In this document: positions 16,748 to 24,961 of the stretch, in pieces
How the letters are laid out: each line of letters opens with the position of its first letter
Position numbering within the stretch: position 1 is the first letter of the stretch
NCBI RefSeq assembly: GCF_001885615.1
Contig: NZ_LSRN01000027.1
Span: 1-40,904 of the forward strand
Direction of reading: 5' to 3'
From: Alkalibacterium sp. 20
GTDB lineage: Bacteria > Bacillota > Bacilli > Lactobacillales > Carnobacteriaceae_A
Length of the DNA stretch: 40,904 nucleotides
The notes under the pieces: model-generated
The model's database searches: none
What the model saw: the letters and a program-made list of their open reading frames with translations, nothing else
What the model was told of the DNA's origin: nothing
Program-made: the position numbers and the translations under genes

Positions 16748-16769
16748 AAGCAGAGCGGCTGCTCTGCTT
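16748..16769 (-). terminator. Terminator of the Mrp-like operon
   Basis: Same hairpin as at 16464-16485 (AAGCAGAGC/GCTCTGCTT), 13 bases past the last antiporter stop codon and followed on the minus strand by seven T residues. Confidence 0.85.
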
Positions 16770-16781
16770 TCCTTATTGCTT

Positions 16782-18386
16782 TTACAACATAACGTAGAGA
16801 TAACTCGCGACAAACAGGAAGAATCCGGTCATGGAGGTGATAATGCCGTTAAAGGTGAGTTCGATATGTGAAATATCGTCCAGGATACCTGATTTTTTAA
16901 CGACGCCATTGTATATACCGGTGCCGGCTACTAGCATCAGCATATAAATGATGCCTTTTTGAAAGTAACCGGCCGTAAAGACGGTTGCTTCATAACCGAA
17001 TAAAATGTCGATGGAAACAGGTCCGAATACGCCTGAAACTAAGATCAGCGTTCCCATAACGAAAACGAGAATTTCTGAAAGCCTGTCTTCTCTCATAGGT
17101 TTGACTTCATCCGGACGTTCGTCTTTGCCGAATAGAATCGTACTGAATTTCAAGAAATACGTAATGGTTCCCAGATTAATAACGTTGAGGCCAAATTGCA
17201 CCAGGGCAGCATCACTGCCGTATGCAATGAGGTATTTTGAAACACTGCCGTTAAACAGGGGTGCCCCGGTGACGCCTAGGATACCAAACAAGACAGCTAG
17301 CCCGATCAGCGGCATGGTACGCATGACTCCTCTGATTTGCCGGATGTCTCGCGTCCCATAATAATGATAGATTTGTCCGGCAGCCAGGAACAACGCGGAT
17401 TTAAAGAGCGCGTGACTCACGATATGGAACATCGCGCCCCAGAAAGCCACTTCCGGCCCCATCGTCAAACCGATCATGATTAGTCCGATTTGAGAAACCG
17501 TTGAATAGGCCAGGATCATTTTGATATCGTTTTGACCTAAAGCCATGATGAAACCAAATATCGAGGTCATAAACCCGATAACCAGGAACAGTTCCGGAAC
17601 ACTTATCACGGCTTCGAACATGGCTGTGAAGCGAATAAACATGTAAACACCTGTTTTGATGTACAGACCCGATAACAGGGCCGATACAACCGGCGGAGCA
17701 CTCGGCGTACCGTGCGCTTTAGGCAGCCAGCTGAAGAGCGGCACGACGGCCGTTTTCAGACTCAAGGTGGTCATCATCAAGGCAAACGGTAAATAAAGCG
17801 AGCGCGGGTCTTCCACTAAAGGAAGAGCTTCCGCAATGGCATTCATTTCCAGTAATCCGGTCGTGCGGTAAATCATGCCGATCCCAAACAGTAAAAAGGC
17901 GGTTCCGATAACGTTAACGAAGAAGTAAATCATCCCATCGTAGATCGCCTGTTTTTCCTTGTTGATCATGATCAGAATGGATACGACCACAGTGGCGACT
18001 TCGAGTAAAACGTACAAGTTAAACAAGTCGGTACTCAAGAACAACCCGGTGATCAGAGCTTCCAGTACCAGCAGTAAAAAACCGAACTGCGTGGTGAAAT
18101 AATCCTTATGATAAGCAAAGATCAGCATCATCAAAAAGATTATGGCTGTAAGCAAAATAAATACCGATGAGATCGTGTCCGCCATCAGCGTGATGGACAG
18201 TCCCTCAGGGGCGCCGGACATAAAATTGAATATCGTATTGGTGAGCCTGACATCAATGAAGATATGTAACGCGTAAAGGAGTTGCACTATTTGCACGAAA
18301 ATAATAAATAAGCGTGTGTCTCTTTTTGAAAATAAAATGGTTAAAACTCCGGCCAAAATAGGACCGACGATGAGTAAGTAAAGCAA
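16782..18386 (-). CDS. mnhD: Mrp/Mnh antiporter subunit D, paralogue 1
   Basis: 534-residue polytopic membrane protein of the proton-translocating quinone oxidoreductase/antiporter family, with about 14 helices. Residues known to matter in complex I NuoM and MrpD are all present: Glu129 in TM5 (LLEVATVV), Lys211 in TM7 (SLKTAVVPLFSWLPKAHG) and Lys244 in TM8 (LYIKTGVY). The start is TTG at 18386 behind AAGGAC. It is the last gene of the operon, 21 bases after its neighbour, and a terminator follows. It should form one proton or Na+ channel of the membrane complex. Confidence 0.9.
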   Translation of the reverse strand: MLYLLIVGPILAGVLTILFSKRDTRLFIIFVQIVQLLYALHIFIDVRLTNTIFNFMSGAPEGLSITLMADTISSVFILLTAIIFLMMLIFAYHKDYFTTQFGFLLLVLEALITGLFLSTDLFNLYVLLEVATVVVSILIMINKEKQAIYDGMIYFFVNVIGTAFLLFGIGMIYRTTGLLEMNAIAEALPLVEDPRSLYLPFALMMTTLSLKTAVVPLFSWLPKAHGTPSAPPVVSALLSGLYIKTGVYMFIRFTAMFEAVISVPELFLVIGFMTSIFGFIMALGQNDIKMILAYSTVSQIGLIMIGLTMGPEVAFWGAMFHIVSHALFKSALFLAAGQIYHYYGTRDIRQIRGVMRTMPLIGLAVLFGILGVTGAPLFNGSVSKYLIAYGSDAALVQFGLNVINLGTITYFLKFSTILFGKDERPDEVKPMREDRLSEILVFVMGTLILVSGVFGPVSIDILFGYEATVFTAGYFQKGIIYMLMLVAGTGIYNGVVKKSGILDDISHIELTFNGIITSMTGFFLFVASYLYVML

Positions 18387-18407
18387 GGCTTGTCCTTCTT
18401 TCTGTGT

Positions 18408-20021
18408 TTAAAGTCCAGTTATTACATACATGTAACCAGCTAATCCGATGAAGAAAATCAATTGCAATGTGATCATCGCATTAAATGATAGTTCTACGTG
18501 CCCTACTTTGTCAAAGAAGTCACTCTCTTTGACCCAGCCGCGATACAAAGCATATGCGGCAAAACTGAGCAAGAGATAAACAAAGCCTTTTTCTAAATAG
18601 GCTGAAGTTGAAAATACAAAGGAATAGCCGTATAAAAAAGTAATAAGTCGATTGCCAAATAATCCGGTTAATAAAGTCAGGACACCAAAAGTGAGTGTCA
18701 CCCACTGTGTCAGATTGAATGGGTCTTTGGATTCTTTTAGTTTTTCGGGTTTGATCTTTTCACCAAACAAAACGGAAGCGAATTTGATGCTGTAGAGCAA
18801 GGTCCCGAAGTTGATAACATTGAGCAGAAGTTGGATATAAGGGGAATCACTACCGTAACTGATCATGTATTTTGAAATCGATCCGTTAAACAGCGGTGCT
18901 CCCGTTATACCGAGCAGACCGAACAGGATCGCTGCTCCGGTGATCGGGAATGTCTTCATCACTCCCCGAATGTCCTGGATATTGCGTGTCTCGTAGCGCG
19001 TATTCAAGGTGCCTACTGACAGGAACAACACGGTTTTAAAGAGTGAGTGCGCGAACATATGGTACAGGGTGCCATAGAAACTGTAATCCGTGCCTAACGA
19101 TATGCCCACGACCATCAGTCCCACTTGCGAGATGGTCGAATAAGCGAGCAACAGGCGCATATCGTCCTGTGCTACGGCGAAGATAAAGCCGGTAATAGCA
19201 GTGATAAAGCCGATGACCAGAAAGAACATCTGTAAGTCGATCACTTGAGCAAACATATGAGTGATCCGGATAAAAAGATACAAACCCGTCGTTTCATATA
19301 CGCCTGATAAGATGGCTGGGATAACCGCCGGGGCACTTGGTGTTCCGTAAGCAATCGGCAGCCAGCTGGATAATGGAAATAAAGCTATCTTCAAACTCAA
19401 CGTGGTCATCATGAAAGCAAACGGTAAAATTAGCGAACGTGGGTCATCGACTTGGGTGATGACTTCTTCAATCGCATAAATATCTAAAAAGCCAAACGTT
19501 CGGTACAAGAAACCCGTCCCGAACAACCAGAAGCCTGAGCCGATGACGCTCACGAAGAGAAAAATCATCCCATCGTAAACGGCTTGTTTATCTTTGCGTA
19601 TCATGATCAGTATTGCAATGACCACCGTAGAAACTTCAAGTAAAACATAGATATTAAACAAGTCGGTCGATAGAAACAAAGCGATAATGAGCGATTGTAA
19701 AGTCAGATACAAAAAACCGAATTGAGAAGTAAAGTAATCTTCCGCGTACGCATAAATAAGCAGACCTAGAAAAAGCAAGGTGGTCAACCAGATAAGGACG
19801 ATCGCTATACGGTCGGCATATAACGTAATCGCAAACTGTCCGGGGTACCCGCCCATATTATCCGCGATCGCCCCGTCTTGCCGGACTTTGTAAAATAAGT
19901 ACGATGTGTATCCGACGATACCGACTTGGGAGGCTATGATCAGCTTTCTTGAGTCACTATGGATAAACCCGATATTTATTACAGCGATTGCTATGGGAAC
20001 TATAATGAGCCAATAAAGCAT
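18408..20021 (-). CDS. mnhD: Mrp/Mnh antiporter subunit D, divergent paralogue 2
   Basis: 537 residues, aligning without gaps to the two other D subunits through residue 250. TM5 Glu129 and TM7 Lys211 (SLKIALFPL) are kept. But Lys223 and His225 of LPKAHG are Ile and Tyr (LPIAYG), and the TM8 Lys244 is Thr (VYETTGLY). That lysine corresponds to NuoM Lys265 in the central proton path. The subunit may have an altered or blocked channel, or a structural role. Start ATG 20021 follows GGGAGAG. A 200-base gap with a terminator-like structure separates it from the D gene upstream. Confidence 0.88.
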   Translation of the reverse strand: MLYWLIIVPIAIAVINIGFIHSDSRKLIIASQVGIVGYTSYLFYKVRQDGAIADNMGGYPGQFAITLYADRIAIVLIWLTTLLFLGLLIYAYAEDYFTSQFGFLYLTLQSLIIALFLSTDLFNIYVLLEVSTVVIAILIMIRKDKQAVYDGMIFLFVSVIGSGFWLFGTGFLYRTFGFLDIYAIEEVITQVDDPRSLILPFAFMMTTLSLKIALFPLSSWLPIAYGTPSAPAVIPAILSGVYETTGLYLFIRITHMFAQVIDLQMFFLVIGFITAITGFIFAVAQDDMRLLLAYSTISQVGLMVVGISLGTDYSFYGTLYHMFAHSLFKTVLFLSVGTLNTRYETRNIQDIRGVMKTFPITGAAILFGLLGITGAPLFNGSISKYMISYGSDSPYIQLLLNVINFGTLLYSIKFASVLFGEKIKPEKLKESKDPFNLTQWVTLTFGVLTLLTGLFGNRLITFLYGYSFVFSTSAYLEKGFVYLLLSFAAYALYRGWVKESDFFDKVGHVELSFNAMITLQLIFFIGLAGYMYVITGL

Positions 20022-20062
20022 GTATCATCTCTCCCTTCTTTAGAAAGCGTTATTTTAACTGT

Positions 20063-20211
20063 AAAAAAAGTGAGAGCTCCGGCCCAATACATTCGTTGAC
20101 TTTTCGCATAAAGGGTTTCTTCCAAAACGGTTTAATTGAAACAATCTTTCACGCGACTTGTTAAGGTTCTTTAGCCACGCTATGTTGAATGATTGAAACA
20201 GATACTCTCAC
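20063..20211 (-). promoter_or_regulatory. Terminator-like structure inside the antiporter operon
   Basis: In the 200 bases between the first and second D genes, the minus strand has CTCTCAC directly followed by seven T residues (plus 20063-20076). A matching GTGAGAG lies 135 bases earlier (plus 20205-20211). This could act as an attenuator lowering expression of the two distal D genes. A weak alternative is a remnant of an older operon end. Confidence 0.35.
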
Positions 20212-20221
20212 ATCAAAACTA

Positions 20222-21817
20222 TTATAAAATAAAATTCAAGAACAGTACGACGACAACGAAATACCCTGTCATGGCGGTAATGATCCCGTTAAAGGTCAAT
20301 TCCAAGTGACCGATTCGGGTGATCAGTCCCCCGTGTTTAATGATCCCGTGATAAAAGCCTATTCCGGCAACAATCATCAACACGTAAACCATGCCTTTTT
20401 GAATATATTCATCCATGTTTACATGCACTTCGTAGTTTAGCAGGAACAGCGTCATGGCTTCACCGAAGATCCCCGTAAAGAAGGAAGCAATCCCCATCAC
20501 CAGGGATGCGCCGACAGCAAAGACATCTGATTTCACGCGCTTGCCTTTCGTGTTTTCACCGAACAGCATGGTCGCATATTTAACGAAAGACATGGTCGTT
20601 CCCAAGTTGATGATATTGAGCATGATGGTCACATTGTAATCGTAAGTCCCATGGGCAATCATATACTTGGAAATACTGCCATTAAAGAACGGTGCTCCCG
20701 TGATACCCAGGATCGCCAAGGCCGTTGCCGCAGCAACCCAGGGCATCCGTTTGAACAGTCCCCTGATTTCGTAGACATCCCGCGTGCCGTATTCATGATA
20801 AATAAGTCCGGCCGTCAAGAACAAAGTCGATTTGAAAATAGCGTGGTTAAAGATATGATAAACCGCTCCCCAGAAAGCAATTTCTGAAGCCATGTTCAGA
20901 CCGACCATGATCAGACCGATTTGAGATACGGTGTGATAAGCCAGGATCAGCTTGATGTCGTGCTGACCTAGAGCCATCATAAAACCAACGACCGAGGTGA
21001 TGAACCCGACCCAGAAAAAGAACGTCTGCATATCGATCACAGGTGAGAACATTTCATTGAAACGAATAAACAGGTATACCCCGCTCTTGATGTACAAACC
21101 ACTTAAAACGGCGGATACTACAGGCGGTGCACTTGGTGTGCCGTGTGCTTTTGGCAGCCAGCTGAAGAGCGGTGTGACCGCTGTTTTCAGTGATACGGTG
21201 ACCATCAGCATGCCGTACGGTAGAATCATAGATTTGGCGCTGTCGAGATGCTGCATGGATTCGCTGATCGCACGCATGTCGAGCAAACCGAATGTCCGGT
21301 ACAACATACCTGTGCCAAACAGTAAGAACGAGGAGCCGATGACGTTGACAAAGAAGTAAATCATCCCGTCGTAGATCGCCTGTTTTTCTTTATTGATCAT
21401 AATCAGGATAGCCACGACAACGGTAGAAACTTCTAAAAAGACAAAAATATTAAACAAGTCACTGGACAAGTATAGTCCCATCATCAGACCTTCTAAAGTC
21501 ATAAAAAGAAAGTAAAATTTTGATTTGAAATAATCTGCATTGACCGCGTAGACTAGAAAAGCAATATAAAAAACGGCAGTCATTAAAACCATAAAGATAG
21601 AGATCGAATCGGCATATAAACTCAAAGCAATGCCGTCCTCATACCCACCTGTGCTCCAAACGATCGGTCCATTTGCTTTAACAGCCATGAACTGACTGAA
21701 AGCAAAGGCCGCGAAGGCAACCTGGAAGATGAACAGCAATGGTTTGGCTAAACGCTCACTGAGCACATAAGCGATCACTCCAACTAAAATGGGTGCTAAT
21801 ACTAAGATTCCTAACAC
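20222..21817 (-). CDS. mnhD: Mrp/Mnh antiporter subunit D, paralogue 3
   Basis: 531 residues, about 14 transmembrane helices, proton-translocating antiporter family. It carries the full set of channel residues: Glu129 (FLEVSTVV), Lys211 (SLKTAVTPLFSWLPKAHG), Lys223, His225 and Lys244 (LYIKSGVY). The start is GTG at 21817 with AAGGAAGTG upstream. It follows mnhC by 18 bases, the normal C-D order, so this is probably the ancestral D gene and the two downstream copies arose by duplication. Confidence 0.9.
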   Translation of the reverse strand: MLGILVLAPILVGVIAYVLSERLAKPLLFIFQVAFAAFAFSQFMAVKANGPIVWSTGGYEDGIALSLYADSISIFMVLMTAVFYIAFLVYAVNADYFKSKFYFLFMTLEGLMMGLYLSSDLFNIFVFLEVSTVVVAILIMINKEKQAIYDGMIYFFVNVIGSSFLLFGTGMLYRTFGLLDMRAISESMQHLDSAKSMILPYGMLMVTVSLKTAVTPLFSWLPKAHGTPSAPPVVSAVLSGLYIKSGVYLFIRFNEMFSPVIDMQTFFFWVGFITSVVGFMMALGQHDIKLILAYHTVSQIGLIMVGLNMASEIAFWGAVYHIFNHAIFKSTLFLTAGLIYHEYGTRDVYEIRGLFKRMPWVAAATALAILGITGAPFFNGSISKYMIAHGTYDYNVTIMLNIINLGTTMSFVKYATMLFGENTKGKRVKSDVFAVGASLVMGIASFFTGIFGEAMTLFLLNYEVHVNMDEYIQKGMVYVLMIVAGIGFYHGIIKHGGLITRIGHLELTFNGIITAMTGYFVVVVLFLNFIL

Positions 21818-21835
21818 TTAACGTTCACTTCCTTA

Positions 21836-22177
21836 TTAATTTCTGTTTCTGGACCAGTGCGTGATGCCGTGTTTTTGTTTGTAGTGCATGAACATGGTCA
21901 AACCGATCGCTGTAACCCCGATACCGATAACGATCGCTGTGATCATTAATGCTGAAGGTACAGGATCGACGAAAGGCGCATCGCCTTGCTGGCCAATGGG
22001 CGGAACAGACCCTGGAACGTAGTTGATCGTAACGTAAAATAAATAGATGCCGGATTCCATGATAGACATGGACATGATTGTTTTAATGATCGATTTTTTC
22101 GTCATCAGTCCGTAAAGACCAATAAAGAACAACAGAATGCCAACAATCTCTCCAGTGATAAAATCCATTGGTTTCAT
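21836..22177 (-). CDS. mnhC: Mrp/Mnh antiporter subunit C (NuoK-like)
   Basis: 113 residues with three transmembrane helices (about 8-25, 32-52 and 76-98). The NuoK-type glutamate lies in SMSIMESGIYLF, on the second helix. It belongs to the MrpC/MnhC/MbhG family. ATG 22177; 49 bases after the fused B gene. It forms part of the membrane arm between subunit A/B-type and D-type subunits. Confidence 0.92.
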   Translation of the reverse strand: MKPMDFITGEIVGILLFFIGLYGLMTKKSIIKTIMSMSIMESGIYLFYVTINYVPGSVPPIGQQGDAPFVDPVPSALMITAIVIGIGVTAIGLTMFMHYKQKHGITHWSRNRN

Positions 22178-22226
22178 CTTCTTTCTGTAAGTGTAGTTAA
22201 TGCTCGTTTAATGTAACAGTTAGTGA

Positions 22227-22925
22227 TTAACGTCCTTCATAAAAGACGAAACGGTAGAATATTATACTTAAACCAGAGAACACTTTCAATCCGATCAGTG
22301 AGTTCATAAGAATCATATATATCTGATTTGATAAATCTGTGTTAGCGGGTTGAAGTTGCATGAACACATATAAAACAGGCGTCGTAACGATGGACAAGAA
22401 CAAAAGCTTCTCGATTTTCTCCAGAACATGCAAGTCCAAGTCAAAGTTGGGATAGACCAAGTAACGCGTAATTAAAGCTGTAGCTAAAATCGCGCCGCCC
22501 TGGAAGCCGCCACCTGGGGATACGTGACCATTGATGATAACGTAAAGACCGATAAGTATAACAAAGGGATAAATGATACCGACCATTCGAATAACGATTT
22601 CCGAGTTATTCTTACGGTTCAGTTCATCTTCTTCATAACGATACTGTTCAGCGTGTTTGTTTGCCCATGACACGTTGATGACCTCCATGACGGAAACCAT
22701 TAACATCAACGCCTCGAACAAGGTATCAAACACACGGTAATTCAAGTAGATCGCCGCAACAGAGTTCTGCGCGCCTGTTTCAGCTATAAAGTCTGAAGTG
22801 AAATAATCAAACAGTGGTGTATCGATTTGTTCCGCATGATTCAAGAATAAGAACAACACAACAAATGCACCCAAAACCGCAAATAAAATACGAACAATAT
22901 CAATAATTTTATGCGTTTCCGTCAT
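22227..22925 (-). CDS. mnhB: Fused MbhE-like and MnhB subunit
   Basis: 232 residues made of two units that are separate in Mbh hydrogenases and split between MrpA and MrpB in Mrp antiporters. Residues 1-90 resemble the extreme C-terminus of MrpA/MbhE (IYLNYRVFDTLFEALMLMVS). After a charged linker (about 90-105), the MnhB domain follows with its hallmark NGHVSPGGGFQGGAILAT. It overlaps the upstream DUF4040 gene by 17 bases, so translation is coupled. It is an integral membrane subunit expected to lie at the Na+ side of the complex. Confidence 0.9.
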   Translation of the reverse strand: MTETHKIIDIVRILFAVLGAFVVLFLFLNHAEQIDTPLFDYFTSDFIAETGAQNSVAAIYLNYRVFDTLFEALMLMVSVMEVINVSWANKHAEQYRYEEDELNRKNNSEIVIRMVGIIYPFVILIGLYVIINGHVSPGGGFQGGAILATALITRYLVYPNFDLDLHVLEKIEKLLFLSIVTTPVLYVFMQLQPANTDLSNQIYMILMNSLIGLKVFSGLSIIFYRFVFYEGR

Positions 22926-23472
22926 CTAACGTCACCTCATCTCTATAGATAACACGGATATCTGTAATATCTGTGATTACATCATTCAGGTTCGCGATAA
23001 TATCCTGGAATACGGCATCTGTTGACTCACCGTATATATATGTTAAGTTGTTTTTTCGATGAATAAACATGTCATGATTATCTTCACGCATGATTTTTTC
23101 GATTTCATGATTCGTATAAGCCAGCTGTGGCTCAACTTCTTCCGTACGCTCCAGGAATTTTTCCAGAGGACGTACAACGGAATTCATAATTTCAGTGATA
23201 CTATCATCGTTAAATATTTCTACATCTTCATTCACATAGCATATGTCGTAGACCGATACTTTTTTCGTCGCAACTAAGTACATCACAGTTGATAACCCGA
23301 CACCGATCGCTGCTTCAGCTAAAGCAACGTCTGGGGCGTTGTAATGTAAATATGTTACGGCCATAATGAGAGAAAAAACGCCGAGGTAGATTACCGAACG
23401 TTTTATGTTATCGGAAAAGACAGAGAAGGTTGCAAAAACAAGTAACGCGATTAGTAAAAATGTTTGAAACAT
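22909..23472 (-). CDS. DUF4040 (MbhD-like) antiporter subunit with C-terminal extension
   Basis: 187 residues. The first 70 hold three helices of the DUF4040/MbhD family, equivalent to a late segment of MrpA (VALAEAAIGVGLSTVMYL is the hallmark). Stand-alone MbhD proteins end soon after; here about 100 extra hydrophilic residues follow, acidic at first and then mixed (HRKNNLTYIYGESTD). The extension has no recognised fold. It lies between mnhG and the MbhE/MnhB fusion, exactly where Mbh operons have mbhD. Confidence 0.85.
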   Translation of the reverse strand: MFQTFLLIALLVFATFSVFSDNIKRSVIYLGVFSLIMAVTYLHYNAPDVALAEAAIGVGLSTVMYLVATKKVSVYDICYVNEDVEIFNDDSITEIMNSVVRPLEKFLERTEEVEPQLAYTNHEIEKIMREDNHDMFIHRKNNLTYIYGESTDAVFQDIIANLNDVITDITDIRVIYRDEVTLDDGNA

Positions 23473-23477
23473 ACTCC

Positions 23478-23783
23478 TTATCTCTCCTTTTTAATTCTGT
23501 ACCCACTGATATGAGCGGACCTTGTGATGGCATGTGTCGCAATCGGGTTTGTGATAACGTATAAGGCCAAAACTAAAAGTAATTTACCCGTAAAAAAGTC
23601 AAATCCATGCTTCATCATGAGTCCGAGCATTATAGTGATAAAACCTACTGTATCTACCTTTGCCGAAACAAGGATACGTGAAAAAAAATCTTTGAACCGA
23701 TAGACACCAAATACACCGAGTGTCATGAAAATGAGACCAATGACGATAATGATATTGGCGATCCATTCTACAATTTGAGCCAT
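23478..23783 (-). CDS. mnhG: Mrp/Mnh antiporter subunit G
   Basis: 101 residues with three transmembrane helices. The family pattern is GVFGVYRFKDFFSRILVSAK near residues 23-42, followed by the conserved TNPIATHAITRSAH near 77-90. The start overlaps the stop of mnhF by one base (ATGA type), so the two are coupled. Integral membrane subunit of the antiporter. Confidence 0.93.
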   Translation of the reverse strand: MAQIVEWIANIIIVIGLIFMTLGVFGVYRFKDFFSRILVSAKVDTVGFITIMLGLMMKHGFDFFTGKLLLVLALYVITNPIATHAITRSAHISGYRIKKER

Positions 23784-24043
23784 TATATATCTCCTCTTCT
23801 TTCAATAAATCGCGATATCATAATTGTACCGATAAAACCCAGTACCCCATAAATAAGACCCACGTCCACCATAAACGAACGATCGATTATCATACCAATT
23901 AAAACAGCCATGACGATAACTTTAGATGAAAAAAGTGTAAAGCCAATCATGCGGTCCCATACGGTCGGACCAATCAAGACTCTGCCCAATCCAAATACCG
24001 ACAAGCCTGCCACGATGATTAAAACAACTTCATCAAAACTCAT
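23783..24043 (-). CDS. mnhF: Mrp/Mnh antiporter subunit F
   Basis: 86 residues, three transmembrane helices. The family motif RVLIGPTVWDRMIGFTLFSS is at residues 21-40, and the Asp of the third helix (FMVDVGLIYGVLGF) is present. Start ATG 24043 follows GAAGGGAAG. It stands 36 bases after mnhE and overlaps mnhG. Confidence 0.93.
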   Translation of the reverse strand: MSFDEVVLIIVAGLSVFGLGRVLIGPTVWDRMIGFTLFSSKVIVMAVLIGMIIDRSFMVDVGLIYGVLGFIGTIMISRFIERRGDI

Positions 24044-24079
24044 TTACTTCCCTTCTTCCTGCTTTTATTGCGAAGCTGA

Positions 24080-24610
24080 TCAAGCTTTACCTTCGATTTT
24101 CTCTTCATAACGTAAAAGAATACCTTCTAGTTTTAATGGGATAACGGCTCTGGGATCTTCATCTTCACCAGGTGCGTTGAGTGCTAAGACACGCAGCTTA
24201 CTGCCTTTTTTCTCGACTGTAACGGTCCCCGGTGTCAACGTGATCGAGTTAGCTAAAATATCAATAAGTAACTCGTCCGTCAGTTTTGTTTCACAGCTAA
24301 TGATTTGGACATCAGCTTTTCCCGTAATGATATTAGGAATAACATCGATTCCAGCTACCAATATCTCCAGCAGCAGACGTAAACCATATTTAGTCAACGT
24401 ACCCAGACCGATCATATAAGAATGTTCATAGTTGCCCTTAAGCAGAAAGCGATCGGTAAATAACACCACCAGGACAGCCATAAGAAGCCCTACCAAAAAT
24501 GTAGGGATAGAAAATTGTTCAAATAAAACGACCCAGACGATTGAGAGAACGATGATGACTTCTTTGTTATCGACAAGGTCTTTCCACATATTTTTTATAT
24601 AAGTTTTCAC
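24080..24610 (-). CDS. mnhE: Mrp/Mnh antiporter subunit E
   Basis: 176 residues. Two N-terminal membrane helices (about 18-52) and a third near 66-86 are followed by a cytoplasmic domain with the family hallmark LANSITLTPGTVTVE. The start is GTG at 24610 behind GGGAGG at 7 bases. First gene of the nine-gene operon. The order E-F-G at the front matches Mbh-type (mbhA-B-C) rather than the A-B-C-D-E-F-G order of Bacillus mrp. Confidence 0.92.
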   Translation of the reverse strand: MKTYIKNMWKDLVDNKEVIIVLSIVWVVLFEQFSIPTFLVGLLMAVLVVLFTDRFLLKGNYEHSYMIGLGTLTKYGLRLLLEILVAGIDVIPNIITGKADVQIISCETKLTDELLIDILANSITLTPGTVTVEKKGSKLRVLALNAPGEDEDPRAVIPLKLEGILLRYEEKIEGKA

Positions 24611-24702
24611 AAAAAAACCTCCCTTCCGACATGAGTAGATAACATCTATCTCAAAGTGAGTCGATGAGCGAGTTCGTATCCCGTCTTTTCAACTGTACTT
24701 CG

Positions 24703-24730
24703 ATTGTAGCATGTTTCGTTTCTTATGCAA
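24703..24730 (-). promoter_or_regulatory. Sigma-A type promoter of antiporter operon
   Basis: On the minus strand TTGCAT and TACAAT are 16 bases apart, about 100 bases before the mnhE start. The 350 bases between mnhE and the next gene hold only this and the terminator at 24874-24906. Confidence 0.5.
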
Positions 24731-24873
24731 TATGTATTTCGAAAAACCGCCAACGAAAGTGGTCTTACGCAGAAAAAGCACCAAATTCAATTTAAATCCG
24801 ACCCTTTTTCTACATATTTAATAGTTTAGCAAAAATCATCCTAATAAAGTAGTATTTTTTTAGGATTAATGAA

Positions 24874-24906
24874 TAAAAAAAAGGCCCTACGTAATGTAGA
24901 GACCTT
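24874..24906 (-). terminator. Terminator of pseudouridine synthase gene
   Basis: On the minus strand AAGGTCTCTAC and GTAGGGCCTT form an imperfect stem followed by a run of eight T residues, about 55 bases past the stop codon at 24962. Confidence 0.7.
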
Positions 24907-24961
24907 AATAGAGATTAAATTGGTAAACGATCCTGAAAAAAGACACGTGCAGCTAGTCTTA

